Below, piece after piece: positions 57,102-64,000 of a stretch of 64,000 bases of DNA. Positions within the stretch are counted from its first letter, which is position 1; each line of letters opens with the position of its first letter. The notes below the pieces were generated by a model, which was given only the letters and a program-made list of their open reading frames with translations, searched no databases and was not told the origin of the DNA. The stretch covers positions 1 to 64,000 of the forward strand of contig NZ_VDFU01000015.1 in the NCBI RefSeq assembly GCF_006152115.1, given 5' to 3'. This stretch comes from Rubellimicrobium rubrum (GTDB taxonomy: Bacteria; Pseudomonadota; Alphaproteobacteria; Rhodobacterales; Rhodobacteraceae). Made by a program: the position numbers and the translations under genes.

Positions 57102-58046
57102 TCATGGAGCGCTCCCCCGGGGACGCCACGACAGGCCGCGCACCCGCCATGACAGCCCCTCGGTCAGGCGAGCGAGGTCCTGGGGATCGTCGGACTCCAC
57201 GATGCCGGTGATGATGCGCCCGGTTTCGCGCAGGCACAGGCTTACGCCCATCCGCTGCGCGCGATCCATCAGCCGCTGCGCCTCATCGTCGATGCGGTCT
57301 TGGTGCAGGTCGCGCGGGGCACCGTCCACTAGTTCGGCGGTGGCCCTGCGGAACGCGCCGACCCCGTCCCAGAGGATGGAGAGGGAAATGAGCCCCGCAG
57401 CCGCGGCGTCGGCCCACCACAGCCCCCAGGCGATGCCCAGGATGCCGAGGATGCCTGCGACCCCGGTCTGCCAGTCCGCCTTGTTCATCTCCGAGTCGGT
57501 GACGAGCACCTTGTCGTTCAGGTCCTTGGCGGGCCGCTGCTTGAGGTGGCCCAGGACGACCGGCGGAACGATAGAATAGGTCAGCGCGCCGATCATCAGC
57601 CAGCCGAACCACACCTCCTGCCCAAGAAGACGGATCGATCCGATGACCGGATGCTCGCGGCGGATCAGGGTGGCCACGGCCTCGTAGAAAAGGATGGCCC
57701 CGAAGGCCAAGAGCACCGTCGCCGCCGCGAAGAAGGCAAGCGAGGCCGCCCGGTCGAAGCCGAACGGAAAGCGACGCGTGGGCGCGCGGCCCTCGAACCA
57801 GGTCGCCAGGAGAAAGAAGGTCGGCGGCAGCAGGCTCAGACAGTCCTCGATCCAGGCCGAGCGCATGGCTTGGCTCTGGCCGGTGACGAGCCCCACCACC
57901 GCGATGACCGTGCCAAGCCAGAACAGGGACCACCATTCGAGCCGGCGTCCCCGCACCATCGCTTGCTGGACCTGCGGCGGATAGTCGGGGCGGATGCGGC
58001 CGCTGGCGCCGTGGGCCTTCGGGGTCAGGCCGGCCAGCGCGGTCAT
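57102..58046 (-). CDS. Cation diffusion facilitator family transporter
   Basis: 314 residues. Membrane segments: WWSLFWLGTVIAVVGLVTG, DCLSLLPPTFFLLATWF, AASLAFFAAATVLLAFGAIL, WFGWLMIGALTYSIVPPVVL, and later GILGILGIAWGLWWADAAAA with GLISLSILWDG. The layout is that of CDF metal/H+ antiporters, with a C-terminal cytoplasmic domain (about 240-305). The metal-site acidic residues are partly recognisable (WIEDCLS, DSEMNKADWQ, WWADA). Its start overlaps the lipoprotein gene as ATGA. It is the last gene of the SDR operon. Confidence 0.85.
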   Translation of the reverse strand: MTALAGLTPKAHGASGRIRPDYPPQVQQAMVRGRRLEWWSLFWLGTVIAVVGLVTGQSQAMRSAWIEDCLSLLPPTFFLLATWFEGRAPTRRFPFGFDRAASLAFFAAATVLLAFGAILFYEAVATLIRREHPVIGSIRLLGQEVWFGWLMIGALTYSIVPPVVLGHLKQRPAKDLNDKVLVTDSEMNKADWQTGVAGILGILGIAWGLWWADAAAAGLISLSILWDGVGAFRRATAELVDGAPRDLHQDRIDDEAQRLMDRAQRMGVSLCLRETGRIITGIVESDDPQDLARLTEGLSWRVRGLSWRPRGSAP

Positions 58047-58471
58047 TGGCGACGCTCCTCCTCGGCGTCTCCGACCGCGCGGTTGGCCGCGAGCAGCATG
58101 GCGTTCTCGCCGGGGCGCAGCAGGATCACGAACTCCTCGCGCCCGATGGAGTTCGTGGCGGCGACCTCGTCCAGATAAGGCGTGTCCTTGGGGATCGCGC
58201 CTGCAATCGCCTGCACCTCCCCATGCCGAAGAGCATCGATCGCGGAATGCAGGTCACCGGGCCCCAGCACGAGTTCGGCTTCCAGGCGTTCGGCCAGTCT
58301 GCGCAGCGTGCGGTCCTCGTCGGCAGTCAGCTCCGGGGCGACGACCAGGACCACCAGGGTCTCGCCCAAGGTCTGGTCCCGGGTCCGGTGGGGGTCTCGC
58401 GGCAGATCGCATGAGGCGGGAAGCGCCAGGAGCCCCGCCAGCAGGCCTGCCAGCGCGCCCTGGCCTGCCAT
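58043..58471 (-). CDS. Lipoprotein resembling a truncated solute-binding domain
   Basis: 142 residues with a lipoprotein signal: hydrophobic LAGLLAGLLALPASC, Cys at about residue 21. The mature part (LVVLVVAPELTADEDRTLRR, LVLGPGDLHSAIDALRHGEV, FVILLRPGENAMLLAANRAV) resembles part of a family-3 solute-binding protein but is far shorter than the usual 230 residues. It overlaps the CDF gene by four bases and starts 1 nt after the SDR stop. It may assist the CDF transporter at the periplasmic side; that is inference from the overlap. Confidence 0.7.
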   Translation of the reverse strand: MAGQGALAGLLAGLLALPASCDLPRDPHRTRDQTLGETLVVLVVAPELTADEDRTLRRLAERLEAELVLGPGDLHSAIDALRHGEVQAIAGAIPKDTPYLDEVAATNSIGREEFVILLRPGENAMLLAANRAVGDAEEERRQ

Positions 58472-58472
58472 C

Positions 58473-59276
58473 TCAGCTTCCCACCGGGGTGCCGCCGTTC
58501 ACGTGGATGACCTGGCCCGAAACGTAGCTGGCATCTTCGGAGGCAAGATATAGATAGGCCGGAGCGAGCTCGTAGGCCTGACCGGCACGGCCCAGCGGCG
58601 TGTCCTGACCGAAGGTGGCGATCTTTTCGGGAGGCATCGTTTCCGTGATGAACGGCGTCCAGATCGGGCCGGGCGCCACGGCGTTCACCCGGATCTTCTT
58701 TTCGGCCAACTGGGCAGCCAGCGACCGGATCAATGCAAGCTCCGCCCCCTTGCCCATGGCATAGTCCACAAGCTGCTGGTTGCCCTTGTAGGCCACCACG
58801 GACACGGTCCCGATGATGTTGCTGCCTTCCCGCATGTGCGGGAGCGCCGCCTGCACGGTCCACAAGTAGCCCAAGGCATTGACGAACAGCGTGTTCTGCG
58901 CCTGCTCCGGGGAGACGTTCAGCACGTCCTCCTGCACGATCTGCATGGACGCGTTGCAGACCAGGACATCAAGGCTCCCGCCCAGCCATTCGATGGCTTC
59001 GCGAGTGGCGCGGGTGTTCTCCTGGTGGATGCCCGCGTCCATGCCGACCGCGTGGCCTTCGCCGCCCAGGTCGCGGATGCGCCGGATGGTTTCCTCGGCA
59101 TCCTGCGGATCGGAATAGTAGGAGATGGCGACCTTGGCACCTTCCCGTGCAAAGAGCAGGGCCGTGGCCCGCCCGATGCCCGAGGATGCCCCGGTGATGA
59201 AGGCGGTCTTCCCCTTCAGCTTGTCGCTGCCTTTGCCGCGGGGGGACTCGTCGAACGGTTGGCTGGGATCGGGCAT
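58473..59276 (-). CDS. Short-chain dehydrogenase/reductase (YghA-like)
   Basis: 267 residues. A 20-residue lead (MPDPSQPFDESPRGKGSDKL) is typical of stress-linked SDRs of the YghA/YhdF kind. Cofactor motif TGASSGIGRATALLFAREG, NAS motif (VLVCNASMQ), catalytic YAMGK (YxxxK) and the following VAPGPIWTPF are present. It should be an NAD(P)-dependent oxidoreductase; substrate unknown. ATG 59276 has AAAGGAG upstream; a longer frame to 59396 runs through the promoter. It is first gene of an operon with the lipoprotein and CDF genes, divergent from treZ. Confidence 0.9.
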   Translation of the reverse strand: MPDPSQPFDESPRGKGSDKLKGKTAFITGASSGIGRATALLFAREGAKVAISYYSDPQDAEETIRRIRDLGGEGHAVGMDAGIHQENTRATREAIEWLGGSLDVLVCNASMQIVQEDVLNVSPEQAQNTLFVNALGYLWTVQAALPHMREGSNIIGTVSVVAYKGNQQLVDYAMGKGAELALIRSLAAQLAEKKIRVNAVAPGPIWTPFITETMPPEKIATFGQDTPLGRAGQAYELAPAYLYLASEDASYVSGQVIHVNGGTPVGS

Positions 59277-59365
59277 GGTGCGGCTCCTTTGGGTCCGGGG
59301 CAGGAAAAGGGCACCGGTGACGGGGCGGTAACGTGGCTCCTCCGCATCCGGGTTCCTGTGCTGCC

Positions 59366-59392
59366 GGAACTTCACGGGCCCGTGGTTGTTCC
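59366..59392. promoter_or_regulatory. Bidirectional EcfG-type promoter between SDR and treZ
   Basis: Plus: GGAAC 59366-59370, 16 nt, TGTT 59387-59390, toward treZ. Minus: GGAAC 59392-59388, 16 nt, AGTT 59371-59368, toward the SDR operon. The arms are symmetric around CACGGGCCCGTG. The -10 elements keep GTT but differ in the first base, so strength may be lower than at phyR/nepR. Confidence 0.75.
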
Positions 59393-59455
59393 GCACAGGA
59401 CGAGCGGACCGCTTGAATGGGGAACGCGCGCGAGGGGAACAACGGAGGATGCGGG

Positions 59456-61249
59456 ATGCCCGACGGACGGCCAGGTGATCGGATGCCTGGAAGCAAGGTC
59501 CCGCCTTATGCGCTCCATCATCCCCGTGCTTGGGGAGCGGACCCGCTGGACCAGGGAACTTGGCGCTTCTCGCTCTGGGCGCCCCAGGCCAGCGATGTGG
59601 CGCTCGATCTTGGCGGCGACCGGCTGGTCATGGCCAAGGACGCCGGCGGCTTCTGGCGAACGACCTGCGAAGCCAAGGCGGATGGTCCCTACGCCTTTGT
59701 CGTGGACGGTCAGGCCACCCCCGACCCCTTGGCCCGCGCCCAGATGGGGCTGGACCTCATGGGGCCGTCGCGCCTCGTGGACCCCCGCCACCATGCCTGG
59801 ACCTCCGAATGGGCCGGTCGCCCCTGGGAAGAGGCGGTCATCTACGAGCTCCACCTCGGCACCTTCACGCCCGAAGGCACCTTCGAGGGAGCGATGGGCA
59901 AGCTGCCCGAACTGGCGTCGCTGGGCATCACCGCTCTCGAGATCATGCCGGTGGCTCATGGCCCCGGCCGTCGCGGCTGGGGCTATGACGGTGCTCTCCT
60001 GGCCGCGCCGCATCCGGCCTACGGCACGCCCGAGGCGATGAAGCGCTTCGTGGAGGCCGCGCAGGCCCAGGGGATCATGGTGATCCTCGATATCGTCATG
60101 AACCACTTCTCGCCCGAAGGGTCGGACTTGGAGCGGATCGCGCCCGACTTCTTCGACCCCGCGATGAGCAGTCCCTGGGGCACCGGCATCGCCTTTGCCA
60201 AGCCCGCCGTGCGCAGCTTCTTCACCGACCTCGCCTTGGGCTGGATCACCGAGTACCGGCTCGATGGCCTGCGCTTCGATGCGATCCACGAGATGAAGGA
60301 CCCGCATTCGGACACCGAATTCATCGTGGAACTGTCGCGCGCGATCCGGTCGCGGGACTTCGGCCGACCCATCCACCTGATCGCAGAGGATCCGCGAAAC
60401 AACCCCGTCCTGATCCGCGATGGCCTGTTCACCGCGCAGTGGGACGATGACTTCCATCATGCCATCCACACGCTTCTGACCGACGAAGCCAGCGACTACC
60501 TGGAAGACTTTGCCGTCGATCCGATAGGCAGGCTCGAACACCTGCTGGCCCGCGGCTTTGCTTGGGAGGTCGACGAGGCCCCGGAGCCCGAAGCCGGGCT
60601 GCCCCTCTATGGCCTGCCTTGGACGGCCTTCATCATACACAAGCAGAACCATGACCAGATCGGCAACCGACCGGACGGTGGGCGGCTCCTGACCCTTGTA
60701 GAGAATGCCCGCGCGGTCGAGGCGCTGCATGCATTCCAGCTCGTCTCGCCCTTTGTGCCGATGCTCTGGATGGGCGAGGAAGAGGGCGAGCATGGTCCGT
60801 TCCACTATTTCTGCGACGTGTCGGAGGAGCTGGCCCGCAAGATCACGGAAGGACGCAAAGAGCAGTTCGGGAAGATGTTCGGCCGAACGGACTTCCCGGA
60901 TGCCAACGACCCGGCCACCATGGATGCTTCGCGCCCTTTCACCGAGCCGGACAGCGAACATGCCCTATACTGGCGCGAGCTGACGCGGCGGTTGCTCGCG
61001 CTGCGGCACGAGCGGATCGTGCCGCTCTTGAAGTCGGGGCGTACCGGGCCCGCGACTGTCGTTCGGCGGGGCAAGTACGCGCTGTCCGCCGCTTGGCCGT
61101 TCCGGGACGGCACCATCACTGCCTATATCAACTTGGGCTCGCCGTCCGACGATCCCGCGCCCACAATGGCCCCCGAGCCCAATGACCTTGTGCTGGGCGA
61201 CATCGCCAGCGACCCCTACGCCTTCGCCCTCACCGTGAGCCGCACATGA
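59456..61249 (+). CDS. treZ: Malto-oligosyltrehalose trehalohydrolase
   Basis: About 597 residues of GH13. It releases trehalose from the terminal maltooligosyltrehalose made by TreY. An N-terminal beta domain (about 25-105; WRFSLWAPQASDVALDLGG) precedes the barrel: EAVIYELHLGTFTPEGTFEG, ALEIMPVAHGPGRRGWGYDG, MVILDIVMNHFSPEG, LDGLRFDAIHEMKD (nucleophile Asp) and HLIAEDPRNNP (acid Glu). GGAGG lies 8 nt before ATG 59456. Its stop overlaps the treY start (ATGA at 61246). An EcfG-type promoter upstream links trehalose synthesis to stress. Confidence 0.93.
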   Translation: MPDGRPGDRMPGSKVPPYALHHPRAWGADPLDQGTWRFSLWAPQASDVALDLGGDRLVMAKDAGGFWRTTCEAKADGPYAFVVDGQATPDPLARAQMGLDLMGPSRLVDPRHHAWTSEWAGRPWEEAVIYELHLGTFTPEGTFEGAMGKLPELASLGITALEIMPVAHGPGRRGWGYDGALLAAPHPAYGTPEAMKRFVEAAQAQGIMVILDIVMNHFSPEGSDLERIAPDFFDPAMSSPWGTGIAFAKPAVRSFFTDLALGWITEYRLDGLRFDAIHEMKDPHSDTEFIVELSRAIRSRDFGRPIHLIAEDPRNNPVLIRDGLFTAQWDDDFHHAIHTLLTDEASDYLEDFAVDPIGRLEHLLARGFAWEVDEAPEPEAGLPLYGLPWTAFIIHKQNHDQIGNRPDGGRLLTLVENARAVEALHAFQLVSPFVPMLWMGEEEGEHGPFHYFCDVSEELARKITEGRKEQFGKMFGRTDFPDANDPATMDASRPFTEPDSEHALYWRELTRRLLALRHERIVPLLKSGRTGPATVVRRGKYALSAAWPFRDGTITAYINLGSPSDDPAPTMAPEPNDLVLGDIASDPYAFALTVSRT

Positions 61250-63501
61250 CCGCTTCCCTTCCCCTCGCCACATATCGTCTGCAGCTCCGCGAGGGGATGA
61301 CCTTCGACAGAGCCATCGACCGCCTGCCCGCGATCAAGAAGCTGGGGGCCAGCCACCTTTATCTGTCGCCCATCTTCACGGCCACGCGGGGATCGACCCA
61401 CGGCTACGACGTCACCGATCCAGGCGAGGTCGAGCCCAGCCTTGGCGGGCGCGAAGGGTTCGAACGACTGGCACGGGCCGCACAGGATGCAGGTCTGGGC
61501 GTCATCATCGACATCGTGCCCAACCACACCGCCTTCAACCTCCAGAACCCCTGGCTCCTGGACGTGCTGCGGCATGGGGAGCGGAGCCGCTGGGCGCGCC
61601 ACTTCGACATCGACTGGGGCGCGGGCCGCCTCGTTCTGCCTTTCCTGCCCGAACCGTTCGAGGCCATGCTGGACAGTGGCCGCGTGGAGGCCAAGGAAGG
61701 CGAGGACGGCCCGGTCCTTTGCGCGGGCGAACTTGAGATCCCGCTTACCCCCCATCCGCTGACCGAAGCGGAGCGCGCGGGCGAGCCCGAGGCGCTTCGC
61801 GAGCTCCACGCCCGCCAGGCCTGGAGGCTTGCGCACTGGGAACTGGAACGGGACGGGGTCACGCACCGGCGCTTCTTCAACGTGACGGGCCTGATCGGGA
61901 TGCGCGTGGAGGACGGCCAAGTCTTCGACGACACTCATGCCCTGACGTTCGACCTTCTGCGCGCGGGGCTGGTGCAGGGCCTGCGCGTGGACCATGTGGA
62001 CGGCCTCGCCGATCCCGGCGCTTATCTGCAACGTTTGCGCGAGGCGGTCGGAGACTGCCCGATCTGGATCGAGAAGATCCTTGTGGGCGACGAGCGGCTG
62101 CCTCCCTGGCCCGTGGAGGGGACCACGGGCTACGAGGCCTGCGCAGCTATCACCCGTGTCCTGACGGACCAGAAGGGGCTTCAGGACCTTGACGCGCTCT
62201 GGCGGCGCGAAACGGGGGAAGAGCGCGAGTGGCCGCAGGTCCTGGCCGAGGCCAAGGGTCAGGTCATCCTTCAGGATCTCGCCGCGGAGCTTGCGCAGCT
62301 CAAGAACCTTGCCATGACAGCGGCCTGTGCCTCGGGCGAGGTGGAGGCGGGCGAGGAGGCCCTGCGCGAGGCGGTGCTCGCACTGCTTGTGGAGGTGCCG
62401 CGCTACCGGACTTATCTCGAAGCCGAGGACCCGGAGCGCAGGGTCGAGGATCTGGCGATCATGCAGAGCTGCGCGGACCGGGCGGCCAAGGGGCTGGTCA
62501 GCGACGTGGCCCTGCGTTTCGTGGCCCGCGCGATCTGCGATGGCGACACCGAGGAGGCGCTGCGGCTGCGAGTCCGCTTCCAGCAGGTCACCGGCGCGTT
62601 GATGGCCAAGTCGCAAGAAGACACGGCCTTCTTCCGTTTCACCCGCTGCCTTGCCCATTGCGAGGTGGGGGGCGAGCCGGGCGATCCGGTCTGGACAGCC
62701 GAGCAATTCGGCGCTTGGCTGGGCGAGAGGTCCGGACGTGACCTGACGCTCACCTCCTCACATGACACCAAGCGGGCCGAGGACGCTCGGATGCGTCTGG
62801 TCGCCATGACCCACCGCCCCGACGCCTTTGCTCGTATCTGGGAAGCCAGCAAGCGTGTGAGCGGAGCGGACAGGGTGCCGGTCGCGACGCGCTGGTACAT
62901 CGTGCAAAGCCTTCTCGCACTCTGGGAGGACGGGCGCAACGGCTTGGCCGACCGGCTGGCCAAGCACCTCGAGAAGGCCATGCGCGAGGCCCGCGAGGTC
63001 ACCAACTGGACCCACCCGCGCGAGGACGCCGAGCAGCGGCCCGAGGACTTCGCCCGGGCCTTGGCCGAGGGCTGGGCCAAAGAGCTGCCCGACGGCGCCT
63101 CCGAACTGATCGCACGGGCCGACGAGCTGTCCCTGGCCCAACTGGCGATCAAGTGCGTCATGCCGGGCATCCCGGATTTCTACCAAGGCGCTGAAGGCCC
63201 CCTGCACCACCTGACAGACCCCGACAACCGGCTCGCCGTCGACTGGGACCGCCTGGGAGAGCCCGAGCCTGGACGTTTTGCAGAGCACAAGGACGCTCTC
63301 ACCCGGCAGCTTCTGGCGCTCCGGGCCGAACATCCCGGCCTGAGCACAGCAACAACCCGGATCGACGAAGCCGGGCAGGGATGGCGGCTGGTGCGCGAAA
63401 GCGGCGACGGCCGTTTGGTATTGTCGCTGGCCTGGGGGCAAGGCAAGGACGTGGTTCAGGTCGAATGGTCGCCCCTGGAGTCGGTCCACGCCGCGGAATG
63501 A
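61246..63501 (+). CDS. treY: Malto-oligosyltrehalose synthase
   Basis: 751 residues of GH13. It converts the reducing end of maltodextrin to an alpha,alpha-1,1 link. Motifs: LATYRLQLREGMTFDRAIDR, HLYLSPIFTATRGSTHGYDV, VIIDIVPNHTAFNLQNPW, GLRVDHVDGLADPGAYLQRL (nucleophile region), IWIEKILVGDERLPPW (acid Glu) and LTLTSSHDTKRAEDARMRL. The C-terminal region ends VQVEWSPLESVHAAE. It is coupled to treZ by a four-base overlap. The pair works on glycogen-derived maltodextrins, consistent with a glgC-like gene downstream. Confidence 0.93.
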   Translation: MTASLPLATYRLQLREGMTFDRAIDRLPAIKKLGASHLYLSPIFTATRGSTHGYDVTDPGEVEPSLGGREGFERLARAAQDAGLGVIIDIVPNHTAFNLQNPWLLDVLRHGERSRWARHFDIDWGAGRLVLPFLPEPFEAMLDSGRVEAKEGEDGPVLCAGELEIPLTPHPLTEAERAGEPEALRELHARQAWRLAHWELERDGVTHRRFFNVTGLIGMRVEDGQVFDDTHALTFDLLRAGLVQGLRVDHVDGLADPGAYLQRLREAVGDCPIWIEKILVGDERLPPWPVEGTTGYEACAAITRVLTDQKGLQDLDALWRRETGEEREWPQVLAEAKGQVILQDLAAELAQLKNLAMTAACASGEVEAGEEALREAVLALLVEVPRYRTYLEAEDPERRVEDLAIMQSCADRAAKGLVSDVALRFVARAICDGDTEEALRLRVRFQQVTGALMAKSQEDTAFFRFTRCLAHCEVGGEPGDPVWTAEQFGAWLGERSGRDLTLTSSHDTKRAEDARMRLVAMTHRPDAFARIWEASKRVSGADRVPVATRWYIVQSLLALWEDGRNGLADRLAKHLEKAMREAREVTNWTHPREDAEQRPEDFARALAEGWAKELPDGASELIARADELSLAQLAIKCVMPGIPDFYQGAEGPLHHLTDPDNRLAVDWDRLGEPEPGRFAEHKDALTRQLLALRAEHPGLSTATTRIDEAGQGWRLVRESGDGRLVLSLAWGQGKDVVQVEWSPLESVHAAE

Positions 63502-63628
63502 TGCAGCCCTGTCCGTCGCGGACTAGCCTCGGGCGCCGATCCAGTGCGTTTCGCCACAGGCCGGGAACCCGATCCGACCCTTGCGGTTGAGCCCGGTCAA
63601 TCATCCCGCCACTGACCGGAGGCCCTAT

Positions 63629-64000
63629 TTGGCCCGCCTCGACGACCTAGATTTGTCCAAGACCCTGGCCGTTCTTCTTGCCGGGGGCTCCGGCTCGCGC
63701 CTTCACGAGCTGTCCGACCTAGAGGCCAAGCCGGCCCTTCCCTTGGCGGAGGGACGACTCGTCGACTTCGCCATCGGCGGAGCAGTTCGCGCCGGCGTGC
63801 CCCGCCTGTCCGCCCTGCTGGGGCACCGGCCCGAGACGCTGACCCGCCATATTCCGGCACGGTGGGGCGACCGCATCGCGGTCACGCTCCCCGACACTCC
63901 GGTCTTCGGGCCCCAAGGTACCATGGCGGCCCTGTTGCGGATGCCACAGGACGACGCCCAAGAGTTCCTGGTGCTGCCGGGCGATCAGGTCCACGACCTG
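63629..64000 (+). CDS. GlgC-like nucleotidyltransferase, partial, TTG start
   Basis: The first 124 residues are visible and the gene runs off the window. TTG 63629 is preceded by GGAGG at 7 nt. The protein begins with TLAVLLAGGSGSRLHELSDL and EAKPALPLAEGRLVDFAIGG, the nucleotide-binding motif of ADP-glucose pyrophosphorylases (G-G-x-G-S-R-L), followed by GTMAALLRM and FLVLPGDQVHDL. It is more divergent than typical GlgC, so another sugar nucleotidyltransferase is possible. It likely supplies glycogen or ADP-glucose upstream of the TreY-TreZ route. It lies 128 nt after treY. Confidence 0.75.
   Translation, partial: MARLDDLDLSKTLAVLLAGGSGSRLHELSDLEAKPALPLAEGRLVDFAIGGAVRAGVPRLSALLGHRPETLTRHIPARWGDRIAVTLPDTPVFGPQGTMAALLRMPQDDAQEFLVLPGDQVHDL

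Overview
The window is high-GC alphaproteobacterial chromosome, most likely from a Rhodobacterales (Rhodobacteraceae/Paracoccaceae-type) bacterium. The lineage call rests on three things: a complete PhyR-NepR-EcfG general stress response (GSR) locus, which is restricted to Alphaproteobacteria; EcfG-type promoters (GGAAC-N16/17-xGTT); and the gltD / GFA / gltB and NDUFA9-like / uppP neighbourhood. The genus is not settled from sequence alone.

The window falls into two halves that meet at a tRNA-Leu(CAG) gene at 31142-31228 (minus strand). The left half (1-31 kb) looks accessory. It holds a nonsense-mutated CHASE4 sensor remnant, a GGDEF/EAL protein whose EAL domain has lost its catalytic residues, a 1642-residue hybrid histidine kinase with five GAF and three PAS domains, an IS110-type transposase, and three decayed IS30-type transposase copies (10.5-11.5, 23.9-24.1 and 28.9-29.6 kb). 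Between the first two IS30 remnants is an apparently intact 12-kb catabolic locus at 11.7-23.8 kb: a divergent LacI-type repressor with two tandem operators, a Tat-exported family-5 solute-binding protein, two permeases, two ATPases, an unclassified 845-aa glycosidase-like enzyme, a GHL6/GH42-like enzyme and a GlcG/HbpS-like protein. Several of its genes overlap as ATGA. It looks like an uptake-and-hydrolysis system for an unidentified glycoside. A RecD2-type helicase paired with a DUF6880 protein lies between the second and third IS30 remnants.

The right half (31-64 kb) is dense, colinear and core-like: an NDUFA9-family reductase, uppP, gltD, two small genes, gltB, mtgA, a GST, queG, a PQQ-type sugar dehydrogenase, a TUDOR-like protein and topoisomerase IB. 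It then becomes a GSR island. phyR faces nepR-ecfG-histidine kinase across one perfect 13-bp inverted repeat that reads as an EcfG promoter on both strands. Further EcfG-type promoters precede a DUF1269 protein, the Gly/Ser-rich/holin-like/DUF3618 operon, the PLDc_N-like/BrkB pair, a double PRC-barrel protein, and the divergent SDR-lipoprotein-CDF and treZ-treY(-glgC-like) operons. The inferred logic is that stress activates PhyR, PhyR sequesters NepR, and EcfG is released to drive envelope proteins, an oxidoreductase and trehalose synthesis.

The most interesting items are the uncharacterised LacI-controlled glycoside locus, the dense EcfG promoter map with two bidirectional promoters, and the mosaic IS30 copies that share an exactly identical 247-bp block. 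Three items are easily missed by ORF callers: nepR (52 aa), the TTG-started PRC-barrel gene, and the TTG-started glgC-like gene that runs off the right edge.
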